A stretch of 14,457 bases of DNA from assembly GCA_035535315.1 (NCBI GenBank), contig DATLQD010000011.1:1-14457 (forward strand). The letters run 5' to 3'. This document shows positions 6,418 through 13,767 of this stretch, piece after piece (position 1 is the first letter of the stretch; every line of letters starts with the position of its first letter). The translations under genes were made by a program, and so were the position numbers. This DNA comes from DASQGA01 sp035535315. Its GTDB lineage: Bacteria > Actinomycetota > Thermoleophilia > Gaiellales > Gaiellaceae. Under the pieces are notes generated by a model. The model searched no databases. It was not told the origin of the DNA and saw only the letters and a program-made list of their open reading frames with translations.

Positions 6418-7812
6418 CTACTTTGCGATCAGAGCGTCGAGCTCGCGCCGGATGTCCTCGTCGGGCAGCTCGACCGGAAAGATCGGCTTCCCGATCTCCT
6501 CGAGGAGGACGAGGCGCGCACGGCCGTCAACGGCCTTCTTGTCCTGCCGGAGCGCGGCCCAGGCGCGGTCTCCGTCGACCGGGATCGGCTCCGGCCGAAG
6601 CAGCTCGTCGACGATGTCCGTCTCCAGGCCGGACAGGCGCAGCGCGGCGAGGAGGCCGAGGGCGACTGCATCACCGTGGCGAAGCTGGAACCCGGACGCC
6701 GCCTCGAGGGCGTGCGCGAATGTGTGCCCCAGGTTCAGGATCGCGCGCCGCCCGGTCTGCTCGAACGGGTCTGCGAGGCAGACGGCCGCCTTGAAGGCTG
6801 CGCAAGCGCGCACCATCTCTTCGTCCGCGAGCTCCCACAGGGGTCGCCCGGCGAGGAGCCCGGTCTTGACCACCTCTGCCATGCCGGCACGGCGTTCGTC
6901 GTCGGGAAGCGTCTTCAGGAGCTCCGGGTCGATCAGGACCTGCGCGGGATAGTGAAACGCGCCGACGAGGTTCTTGCCCGTATCGAGATCGATCCCCGTC
7001 TTGCCGCCGATCGCAGCGTCGACCTGCCCGACGAGTGTCGTCGGCCAGGCGATCCAACTCACGCCACGCTTGTACGACGCCGCGACGAAACCGGCGACGT
7101 CGGTCGTCGTCCCACCGCCGTAGGCCACCAGTGTGGCGCCTCGGTCGAGCTCGAGGGCCTCCCAGAGCGCCCGGACGACGTCGACCCGCTTGGCAGCTTC
7201 GCCCGCGGGCACCGGATAGGTCTTGCACCCGAGGTCGAGAGGATGGAGACCGAGGACGCGCTCGTCTGCGACGAGGGCGTCGGCTCGCACGCCGACGGCA
7301 GTCGAGGAGTCGACGAGCGTCACGGCGAGACCCGCGAGGAGCACATCCTCCACATCCGTCGCACTCGCCTCGGCCACGTCGGCGTAGACGGGCACGCGCT
7401 CTTCGTAGAGCCGGCGGAATGCAGATTCCTCCTTGGCAAGCGGCCGGTCTGCACCGCGAACGCGTTCCCAGGCGGTCCCCGGGTCGACCTGAAGCCACAC
7501 CGTCAACGCGCGTCGGCGCAGGAGCCTGCGAGTCGCCTCCGAGAGGACCGCCCCTCCCCCCAAGGCGATGACGCCCGGCTCAGGCTCTCGTAACGCCGCC
7601 GCAACGACGGCCTCCTCGACCTGACGGAATTCCGGCTCCCCGCGCTCGAAGAGCGCCGGGATGGGCCCATGCAGGCGCTCGATCTCCTCGTCCGTGTCGG
7701 CGAAGCTGCGCTCCGTCAGCAGGGCGACCCGGCGTCCGACAGTCGACTTCCCGGCCCCCATGAAGCCGATGAGAACGAGGTGCTTCCCGAGCGCCCCTAC
7801 CTCGCAGACCAG
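6418..7812 (-). CDS. aroKB: Fused shikimate kinase / 3-dehydroquinate synthase (AroK-AroB)
   Basis: One 464-residue chain carries two shikimate enzymes. Residues about 10-165 are shikimate kinase: P-loop GFMGAGKST (16-24), substrate and Mg residues D39 and D41, FR at 62-63, the GGG at 85-87 and lid motif DRPLA (122-126). Residues about 170-464 are dehydroquinate synthase: PAGEAAK (202-208), YGGGTTTDVAGFVA (231-244), PTTLVGQVDAAIGGKTGID (257-275), GKNLVGAFHYP, and metal ligands E313, H363 and H379. The AroB half is about 295 residues against about 340-370 usually, and lacks most of the N-terminal strand region. The start is uncertain. There is no in-frame ATG, GTG or TTG between GTG 7914, deep inside aroC, and ATG 7761, inside the P-loop. 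CTG 7812, 8 nt after GGAG (7824-7821), is the best candidate and overlaps aroC by 16 nt. Confidence 0.9.
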   Translation of the reverse strand: MVCEVGALGKHLVLIGFMGAGKSTVGRRVALLTERSFADTDEEIERLHGPIPALFERGEPEFRQVEEAVVAAALREPEPGVIALGGGAVLSEATRRLLRRRALTVWLQVDPGTAWERVRGADRPLAKEESAFRRLYEERVPVYADVAEASATDVEDVLLAGLAVTLVDSSTAVGVRADALVADERVLGLHPLDLGCKTYPVPAGEAAKRVDVVRALWEALELDRGATLVAYGGGTTTDVAGFVAASYKRGVSWIAWPTTLVGQVDAAIGGKTGIDLDTGKNLVGAFHYPAQVLIDPELLKTLPDDERRAGMAEVVKTGLLAGRPLWELADEEMVRACAAFKAAVCLADPFEQTGRRAILNLGHTFAHALEAASGFQLRHGDAVALGLLAALRLSGLETDIVDELLRPEPIPVDGDRAWAALRQDKKAVDGRARLVLLEEIGKPIFPVELPDEDIRRELDALIAK

Positions 7813-8897
7813 GGGATCCGCTCCACGTACGCACGGTAGGCCGCGACGAAGTCTCCGACCGCATCGCCGCCGAACTTGTCCTTCGCCGCGCGTGCAAGCT
7901 CGAGGGCGACACACGCCTCCGCGACGACGGCGAGTGCCTCGACGGCGGCGACATCTGACCGCTCCACAAGCGCCTCGGCGGGCTCGCCGGTCGCGAGGTC
8001 TGCGGAGCGAAGCGGGCGCATCAACGTCGGCAGCGGCTTCATCGCCGCGCGGACGATGATCTCCTCCCCGTTCGAGACTCCCGCTTCGATCCCACCCGCT
8101 CGATTCGTCTCGCGGCGGTACCCAGCCTCGTCTCGCAGGATCTCGTCGTGGGCTTCCGAGCCCCGCAAGCCGGCCAGCGCGAACCCCTCGCCGATCTCGA
8201 CGCCCTTCACCGCCTGCGTGCCGAGCAGAGTCCAGGCAAGGCGCGCGTCGAGGCGCTCCTCCTTCGTCGCGTAAGAGCCGAGGCCGGGAGGCACTCCGCG
8301 CGCCCGAACCTCGACGAGGCCGCCGAGCGTGTCTCGCTCGCGGCGGGCCGCGTCGATCGCCTCGCGGATCCCCTCCTCACCATCGGCGCCGCCCACCGCG
8401 ACCGCGGAGCCGGTCACGGTGACGCCGATCTCGTGCAGGAGAGCTTTCGCGACCGCGCCCGCCGCGACGATCACCGCCGTATGGCGCGCGCTCGCGCGCT
8501 CGAGTGCGTTTCGCACATCGTCGTGCCCGTACTTCATGACCCCGGCGAGATCAGCATGCCCGGGGCGCGGGAGCGTGACCGCCTCCTTGCCCTTGCCAGT
8601 CGCATCCCCCTCGGGAGCCCAGGGACTCATCCCCCACGTCCAGTTCTTGTGATCGCGGTTCGGCACGACCAGTGCGAGGGGCGTGCCCAGCGTGCGCCCA
8701 TGGCGGAGCCCGGCGAGAACCTCGACTTGATCGGTCTCGATCTGCTGGCGAGGGCTCCTGCCGTAGCCCTCCTGGCGGCGCGCGAGATCGGTCTGAATGG
8801 CCTCCCGGTCGAGCGTCAACCCGGCAGGGAGACCGGTCAGGATGCCGACGAGCGCGGGCCCGTGGGACTCGCCTGCAGTGCTGAGCTCGAGGGTCAC
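7797..8897 (-). CDS. aroC: Chorismate synthase
   Basis: This 366-residue enzyme makes chorismate from EPSP with reduced FMN, the last shikimate step. Signature segments are TAGESHGPALVGIL (7-20) with H12, LARRQEGYGRSPRQQIETD (38-56), RPGHADLAGVMKYGHDDVR (111-129) with H114, ERASARHTA (133-141), and NRAGGIEAGVSNGE (265-278). Near the C terminus VERSDVAAVEALAVVAE (311-327) and DKFGGDAVGDF (340-350) are typical of the family. The start GTG 8897 gives MTLELSTAGESHG, the normal family N terminus. No strong ribosome site is seen. The stop lies within the start region of the aroK-aroB fusion. Upstream lies a short spacer with an orphan coding-like segment after aroE. Confidence 0.97.
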   Translation of the reverse strand: MTLELSTAGESHGPALVGILTGLPAGLTLDREAIQTDLARRQEGYGRSPRQQIETDQVEVLAGLRHGRTLGTPLALVVPNRDHKNWTWGMSPWAPEGDATGKGKEAVTLPRPGHADLAGVMKYGHDDVRNALERASARHTAVIVAAGAVAKALLHEIGVTVTGSAVAVGGADGEEGIREAIDAARRERDTLGGLVEVRARGVPPGLGSYATKEERLDARLAWTLLGTQAVKGVEIGEGFALAGLRGSEAHDEILRDEAGYRRETNRAGGIEAGVSNGEEIIVRAAMKPLPTLMRPLRSADLATGEPAEALVERSDVAAVEALAVVAEACVALELARAAKDKFGGDAVGDFVAAYRAYVERIPWSAR

Positions 8898-8930
8898 ACG
8901 GCGAAGCCTAGTGCGGCCCCCGGCCGCGCC

Positions 8931-9071
8931 TTAGACCCGGATGCGCTCGGCCCGTACTTCGTAGACCCACACGCGGAGCCGAGGCGTACCCACCAGCGCG
9001 CTCGGGGACGGCTCGAGCCCGTAGTGGCGGTAAGCCGCGTCCTCCTGCTCCGCGCAGATCGCGAAGTGATC
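8931..9071 (-). CDS. Short coding-like segment after aroE without a canonical start (possible +1 frameshift extension of AroE or tiny gene)
   Basis: These 46 codons plus TAA encode DHFAICAEQEDAAYRHYGLE followed by a stretch ending VWVYEVRAERIRV. By hand count, 40 of 46 third positions are G or C, and the residue composition is balanced, as in real genes here and unlike the arginine-rich shadow frames. The frame opens after a TGA inside aroE, but contains no ATG, GTG or TTG before the segment. It is in the +1 frame relative to aroE: a slip at GGG-TGA (aroE codon 270 and stop) would join it directly, giving a 316-residue AroE. GAGGGCGAAGGG, resembling a Shine-Dalgarno sequence, lies just before that stop. 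No family is recognised. Alternatives are a small gene with an unusual start, or a decayed remnant. Confidence 0.4.
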   Translation of the reverse strand, partial: DHFAICAEQEDAAYRHYGLEPSPSALVGTPRLRVWVYEVRAERIRV

Positions 9072-9882
9072 ACCCTTCGCCCTCGGAAATCGCGAAACGC
9101 ATGACGTCCACAGGTGCGGTCACGCCGGTCCAGCGCTCGAAGGACGCCGCGCCCTGTCGCACCAGCACCTCCCCCCCGTCGACGACCGGGTCGCAGCCGG
9201 CCGTCCGAGCGGCCTCGACCAGCGCCGTCGGGCGGCCGCCGGTGCGGTAGGCAAGGTCGACGACCGCCTGGCCGGCGCTTGGCTCCGCCGGGAGCTCGTC
9301 GCAAAGCGGCGTCGCATTGACGACGAGCGTGGCGCCGGCCGCCTCGGGGGGCCACGTAGCCGCCGCCCCGACGTCTTTCTCCGGGAAGAGCGCGAGCAGT
9401 CGCGCCGCCAGCGCGTGCGCGCGGTCCGAATCTCGCGCCGCCACGGTCACACCTACGGCGCCCGCGTCCAGGAGCGCCACTGCCGCGGCGACGGCGGCCC
9501 CTCCGGCCCCCAGGAGGAGGACGCGTGCGCCCTCGGCCGCCACAGCACCCGTCACCGCAAGCCCGTCCGTGCTCGACCCGAGCACCCGCCCTTCACGGAC
9601 CACGAGCGTGTTGACGGATGCGGCGCGCTCGGCGACCCCGTCGAGCTCGTCGCAGAAGGACACGATCGCGCTCTTGTGCGGAATCGTCACGTTGGCACCG
9701 GCAAAGCCGAGGGCCGTGAGGCCCGAGACGGCGGCCTCGAGGTCCTCGGGCTCGACCGGCAGAGGGACGTAGGCCCAGTCCAGTCCCCGTGCCGCGAAAG
9801 CGGCGTTCTGCATCCGGGGCGAGAGCGAGTGTGAAACGGGATTTCCGAGCAAGCCAACGAGCCGGGTCTCCCCCGTCAGCAA
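9070..9882 (-). CDS. aroE: Shikimate dehydrogenase
   Basis: This 270-residue NADP-dependent enzyme reduces 3-dehydroshikimate to shikimate. The substrate domain shows VGLLGNPVSHSLSPRMQNAAF (quoted in part: GNPVSHSLSPRMQN, residues 13-26), GANVTIPHK (62-70) with catalytic K70, ASVNTLV (88-94) with N91, and STDG (104-107) with D106. The nucleotide fold has GAGGAA (125-130), and the C-terminal RQGAASFERWTG (242-253) is typical. The conserved Asn before TDG is a Ser here. The start is TTG 9882, preceded by GAGGGG at 9893-9888 with 5-nt spacing. This gives MLTGETRLVGLLGNPVSHS and overlaps the mltG stop by 7 nt. The open frame continues to 10314 but is mltG shadow. A possible +1 extension past the stop is described separately. 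Confidence 0.95.
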   Translation of the reverse strand: MLTGETRLVGLLGNPVSHSLSPRMQNAAFAARGLDWAYVPLPVEPEDLEAAVSGLTALGFAGANVTIPHKSAIVSFCDELDGVAERAASVNTLVVREGRVLGSSTDGLAVTGAVAAEGARVLLLGAGGAAVAAAVALLDAGAVGVTVAARDSDRAHALAARLLALFPEKDVGAAATWPPEAAGATLVVNATPLCDELPAEPSAGQAVVDLAYRTGGRPTALVEAARTAGCDPVVDGGEVLVRQGAASFERWTGVTAPVDVMRFAISEGEG

Positions 9883-10787
9883 TTCAGCCCCTCGCGGCTG
9901 TAGTTGTCGAACTCCTCCTGGCTGGCCGTGAAGAAGTGGCTTCTGCAGTCCGGCTTGCGAATGAAGAACAGGTAGTCGACCTTCGCCGGATGCGCCGCCG
10001 CCTGGATCGAGGCCAGCCCAGGATTCGCGATCGGCGTCGGTGTCAGCCCGGGGCGCTCGCGCGTGTTGTACGGCGAGTCGGAGTGGAGTTGACTCTCGAG
10101 GATCGCCTGCGTCGGTGGGATATCGAGGCCGTAGCGGATCGTCGCGTCGATCCCGAGCGGCATCCCGGCCTTGAGTCGGTTGTAGATGACAGCGGCGACG
10201 AGGCGCCGCTCCTTCGGCACCTGGACCTCCTTCTCCACCATCGACGCGATAATGAGGATGTCGTAGCCGGTCAGGTTCTTCGACTTCGCGTACTTCAAGT
10301 CGACGCCCTCCCACGCATTCGTGAAGGCGTCCAGCTGCATGGTCACGAGCCCACGTGTGGTCGTGTTCTTCGTGAAGGAGTAGGTAGCCGGAAAGAGGAA
10401 CCCCTCGAGGTTGGGGATCTTGGCCTTGGCAAAGTCGCGCGGCAGAGCGCCTCGCTCGGTCAGCCGTAGGTAGGCCTTCGGAGAGAGCCTTGTCTTCACG
10501 TCGCGCTTCTCGAGCGCGATCTCGTTGACGGCGGCAATCCTGGTCGCCATCTCCTTCCGCGTGAACCCCTCCGGGAAGACGATCTTGAGCGTGAGTCCCG
10601 CCGGTGCGGTCGCAGTCGTCGTCTGGACAGCCGCCTCGTCGTTTCCGAGTCCGGCGCTGTCCGCTATCGACCTGATCCCCCAGGCGAGGCCGACAAGCAC
10701 CAGGGCTCCGAGGACGACGCCCACGAGCCCGGCCGTTCGCCCGCCCCGGCCGGAGCTGCCTCCTACGTGGCCCGGGCGCTCAGCCAT
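9876..10787 (-). CDS. mltG: Endolytic murein transglycosylase MltG (YceG-like)
   Basis: This 303-residue membrane-anchored enzyme cleaves nascent peptidoglycan strands and is thought to set their length. A short cytoplasmic N terminus (1-19) is followed by one membrane segment at about 20-37 (GLVGVVLGALVLVGLAWGI), then a low-complexity linker and the YceG domain outside the membrane. Motifs are FPEGFTRKEMATRIA (71-85), NLEGFLFPATYSF (126-138), ASMVEKEV (181-188) with likely catalytic E185, YNRLKAGMPLGIDATIRYG (202-220) and the SPYNTRERPGL / NPGLASIQAAAHP / DYLFFI segments. ATG 10787 overlaps the ruvX end by 25 nt. It is on the small side for the family. Sitting directly after ruvX and before aroE is the usual actinobacterial arrangement. 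Confidence 0.95.
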   Translation of the reverse strand: MAERPGHVGGSSGRGGRTAGLVGVVLGALVLVGLAWGIRSIADSAGLGNDEAAVQTTTATAPAGLTLKIVFPEGFTRKEMATRIAAVNEIALEKRDVKTRLSPKAYLRLTERGALPRDFAKAKIPNLEGFLFPATYSFTKNTTTRGLVTMQLDAFTNAWEGVDLKYAKSKNLTGYDILIIASMVEKEVQVPKERRLVAAVIYNRLKAGMPLGIDATIRYGLDIPPTQAILESQLHSDSPYNTRERPGLTPTPIANPGLASIQAAAHPAKVDYLFFIRKPDCRSHFFTASQEEFDNYSREGLNC

Positions 10788-11158
10788 GCCAGGTAGCTCG
10801 TCAGGAGGTGTGCGGCCGCCGCTGCGTCCTCGGAGGCCCTGCCCGGCGTCGCCTGGGCAAGCCGGGTCGTGAAGCGCTCGTCGAAGCTCTCGACCGGGAG
10901 CTCCGAGGCGGCGCGAAGCGCCTCCACGAACGCTTCCGTCTCCTGCGCCTGGGCCCCGTGCTCTCCGCGCAGCGTCACCGGAAGGCCGACGACGATCTGC
11001 TCGACCTCCTCCACACGGGCGAGCTCGAGGACGCGCGCGAGGCCCGGCCCCGACGACGCCCGCTCGACGACTTCGAGCGGCCTTGCGATCGTCCCGGTCG
11101 GATCGGAGACGGCCACGCCGGTCCGCGCGGAGCCGTAGTCGAGGGCGAGCACCTTCAC
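10763..11158 (-). CDS. ruvX: Putative pre-16S rRNA nuclease / Holliday junction resolvase-like RuvX (YqgF)
   Basis: This 131-residue RNase H-fold protein contains ALDYGSARTGVAVSD (residues 5-19) with catalytic D7, IVVGLPVTLRGEHG (55-68), DERFTT (93-98) and EDAAAAAHLL (110-119) with D111. These acidic positions match the YqgF family, whose E. coli member takes part in 16S rRNA 5'-end maturation. The start GTG 11158 lies 13 nt after the alaS stop. Its end overlaps mltG. The alaS-ruvX-mltG order is widespread in bacteria. Strand-exchange resolvase activity is often annotated but less supported than the rRNA role. Confidence 0.93.
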   Translation of the reverse strand: MKVLALDYGSARTGVAVSDPTGTIARPLEVVERASSGPGLARVLELARVEEVEQIVVGLPVTLRGEHGAQAQETEAFVEALRAASELPVESFDERFTTRLAQATPGRASEDAAAAAHLLTSYLAWLSARAT

Positions 11159-11171
11159 GAGCGCGCCGATC

Positions 11172-13736
11172 TTATGTAAGGCCCTCGATGATGGCGCGCT
11201 CGGCTGTCGCGATCGCCTCGCCGAGCTTCTCGGGATTTTTGCCTCCGGCTCGCGCCATCGTCGGGCGCCCGCCGCCGCCGCCGCCGACGACGCCGGCCGC
11301 GGTCTTCACGACGTCGGAAGCGCTTAGCCCCCGCTCTGCGACAGACTGGTCGAAGTTGGCGACGAGGTGGACGCGGCCGTTCTCCCGCGCGCCGAGGACG
11401 ATCGCCGCAGGAGCCGCCTTCTGCTTGAGCCGGTCCGAGAGCTCAAGGAGTGTGTCGGCATCCATCTCACCGACCTCGGCGACGATGACGCGCACATCCC
11501 CCCTCTCGGTCGCCCCGGCGAGCAGGCTTTCGAGAACGTCGGCGCCCACGGCAGGTGCGTCGCGGCGTTTCCCGGCCTCCTTGCGGGTTCGCTCGAGCTC
11601 CGCCCGAAGCTCGTCGACTTCCTCCGAGCGGGCCCGCAGGTACGCGAAGGCCTCTCCGGACGTGACAGCCTCGATCCGCCGGACTCCCGAGCCCACCGAT
11701 CCCTCCGACAGGATCGCGAACGGCCCGATCTCGGCCGTCGAGCGGGCGTGGGTGCCGCCGCAGAGCTCTCGAGAGAATCCGGGCACCTCGACGACGCGAA
11801 CGACCTCGCCGTACTTCTCTCCAAAGAGCATGGTGGCGCCGAGGGCCTTGGCCTCGTCGATCGTGGTCAGAAACGCGTGCACGGGAAGATTCTCGAACAC
11901 GCGCTCGTTCACGATCTCCTCCACCTGGCGGCGCTGGTCCGGGCTCAACGCTTCGCCGTGCGTGAAGTCGAAGCGGAGCTTGTCCGGGCGCACGGCCGAT
12001 CCGGCCTGACGGACGTGCTCGCCCAGGACGCGGCGGAGCGCCTCGTGCAGAAGGTGAGTGGCGGTGTGGTTGGCCGTCGTCGGGAACCGCACCTTCCAGG
12101 GCACCACAGCCCGGACGCGGTCGCCGGCCGAGAAGCCCTCACCATCGAAGAGGAGCACCTGATCGTCTCCAAAGCGGTAGGCACCGACGAGGTCCGCGCG
12201 GCGGCCGTCGGCCTCGATCCACCCTGCGTCAGTGACCTGACCTCCGCCTGCGGCGTAGAAGGGCGACTCCCGGAGCTTCGCGAGGAAGGTGCCGTCCTCG
12301 AGGTCCTCGACCAGAGCGAGCTCGGTCAGGACGTCGGTCTTCTCGTAGCCGACGAACTCCGTCACGAAGCCGGCGGCCCGAGCGAACTCCGCGGCGCGCT
12401 GGTCGTGCGTACCGCCGGCCGAGCGCGACCGCTCCCGCTGCTCCGCCATGAGCCGCATGAACTCGTCCTCGTCGACCGCGAGCCCGCGCTCCTCGGCCAG
12501 CTCCCTCGTCAGCTCGAGGGGGAACCCGTAGGTGTCGTGGAGTCGGAAAGCGTCCTCGCCGCTGATGTTCTTCCGGGTCGCGGCCACTTCCTCGAAGAGC
12601 CTCATCCCTCGGGCCAGCGTCTGCGAGAAGCGCTCCTCCTCCGCGGCAAGGACCCGGTGAATCTCCTCACGATGCGACGCGAGCTCCGGGTAGGCCTCTC
12701 CCATCTGGGCGATCACCTGGTCCGCGAGGCGCTCGAGGAACGGGGACTCGAGCCCGATCCGGCTCCCGTGGGTGATCGCCCTGCGGATTACTCGGCGCAG
12801 CACGTAGCCACGCGCCTCGTTCGACGGCATGACGCCGTCTGCGATCAGGAACGTCATCGCCCGCCCATGGTCGGCCAGGACGCGATGGGCTTTCGTCGCC
12901 TCCTCGCTCGATCCGTAGGCGACCCCGCTCTCCGCCGCCACCCACTCCATGATCAGCTGGTAGCCGTCAGTGTCGAACATCGAGTCGACGCCCTGCAGGA
13001 GCATGGCGCTCCGCTCGAGCCCGAGGCCGGTGTCGATGTTCTGGTTCGGGAGCGGTGTCAGCGATCCGTCGACGCCGAGGTCGAACTCCATGAAGACGAG
13101 GTTCCAGAACTCGAGGAAGCGGTCGCAGTCGCAGCCCGGCTCGCAGTCGGGCCGGTCGCAGCCGTACTCGACACCCCGGTCGTAGTAGAGCTCCGAGCAG
13201 GGACCGCACGGCCCGGTTTCGGCCGCCTGCCAGAAGTTCTCGGCCCGCGGCAGCCCGACGATCCGCTCCCTCGGGATGCCGACGCGCTCCCACCCGGCGA
13301 TAGCGACCTCGTCCTCACCCAGGCCGAGCTCCGGATCGCCGGCAAAGACCGTCGCCCAGAGGCTCTCCTTGGGGAAGCCCAGCCTTTCGGTCACGAACTC
13401 CCACGCGAGATCGATCGCCCCGTCCTTGAAGTAGTCGCCGAACGAGAAGTTGCCGAGCATTTCGAAGAAGGAGCCGTGGCGCGGCGTGCGGCCGACGTCG
13501 TCCAGGTCGTTGTGCTTCCCGCCGGCGCGCATCACCTTCTGCGCGGTCACCAGGCGCGGCGCCGGCGGCTCCTTCAGTCCCAGGAAATACGGCTGCAACG
13601 GCTGCATCCCGGCGACGGTGAAGAGCGTCGAGCGGTCCTCGGCCGGCGGGATCACCGAGCCGGACGGATGCCGGAGGTGGCCCTTTCCCTCGAAGAAGGA
13701 GAGAAATCCCTCGCGGAGCTCCGCGGTGGTGCGCAT
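11172..13736 (-). CDS. alaS: Alanine--tRNA ligase
   Basis: This 854-residue class II synthetase charges tRNA-Ala. The aminoacylation domain has RHGSFFEMLGNFSFGDYFK (86-104) and NIDTGLGLER (233-242). CGPC (177-180) and the cysteine-rich insert starting YGCDRPDCEPGCDCDRF (191-207) are of the type usual in actinobacteria and relatives. The editing domain has HTATH (557-561) and CGGTH (659-663), the zinc ligands needed to clear Ser- and Gly-tRNA. A coiled segment at about 702-725 leads to the C-Ala domain with GGGGGGRPTMARAGG (818-832). ATG 13736 gives MRTTAELREGF, the normal family start. There is no Shine-Dalgarno sequence, and TACAAT sits exactly where a leaderless transcript would start on this ATG. 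An 18-residue longer frame from 13790 runs back over the upstream gene and is rejected. Confidence 0.97.
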   Translation of the reverse strand: MRTTAELREGFLSFFEGKGHLRHPSGSVIPPAEDRSTLFTVAGMQPLQPYFLGLKEPPAPRLVTAQKVMRAGGKHNDLDDVGRTPRHGSFFEMLGNFSFGDYFKDGAIDLAWEFVTERLGFPKESLWATVFAGDPELGLGEDEVAIAGWERVGIPRERIVGLPRAENFWQAAETGPCGPCSELYYDRGVEYGCDRPDCEPGCDCDRFLEFWNLVFMEFDLGVDGSLTPLPNQNIDTGLGLERSAMLLQGVDSMFDTDGYQLIMEWVAAESGVAYGSSEEATKAHRVLADHGRAMTFLIADGVMPSNEARGYVLRRVIRRAITHGSRIGLESPFLERLADQVIAQMGEAYPELASHREEIHRVLAAEEERFSQTLARGMRLFEEVAATRKNISGEDAFRLHDTYGFPLELTRELAEERGLAVDEDEFMRLMAEQRERSRSAGGTHDQRAAEFARAAGFVTEFVGYEKTDVLTELALVEDLEDGTFLAKLRESPFYAAGGGQVTDAGWIEADGRRADLVGAYRFGDDQVLLFDGEGFSAGDRVRAVVPWKVRFPTTANHTATHLLHEALRRVLGEHVRQAGSAVRPDKLRFDFTHGEALSPDQRRQVEEIVNERVFENLPVHAFLTTIDEAKALGATMLFGEKYGEVVRVVEVPGFSRELCGGTHARSTAEIGPFAILSEGSVGSGVRRIEAVTSGEAFAYLRARSEEVDELRAELERTRKEAGKRRDAPAVGADVLESLLAGATERGDVRVIVAEVGEMDADTLLELSDRLKQKAAPAAIVLGARENGRVHLVANFDQSVAERGLSASDVVKTAAGVVGGGGGGRPTMARAGGKNPEKLGEAIATAERAIIEGLT

Positions 13737-13742
13737 GGGTCG

Positions 13743-13748
13743 ATTGTA
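13743..13748 (-). promoter_or_regulatory. Putative -10 element of a leaderless alaS promoter
   Basis: TACAAT, one base off consensus TATAAT, ends 6 nt before the alaS ATG, placing +1 on the A of the start codon. The 31-nt gap after the agmatinase stop is where an operon promoter is expected. No convincing -35 is visible 16-18 nt upstream, which is common in actinobacterial promoters. Confidence 0.5.
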
Positions 13749-13767
13749 CGGGCGGCCGTGCGCGGCT

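Noticed and set aside
6112..7593. 493-codon plus-strand frame opposite aroQ and the aroK-aroB fusion
   Set aside because: Antisense shadow; the minus-strand motifs for AroQ, AroB and AroK are complete.
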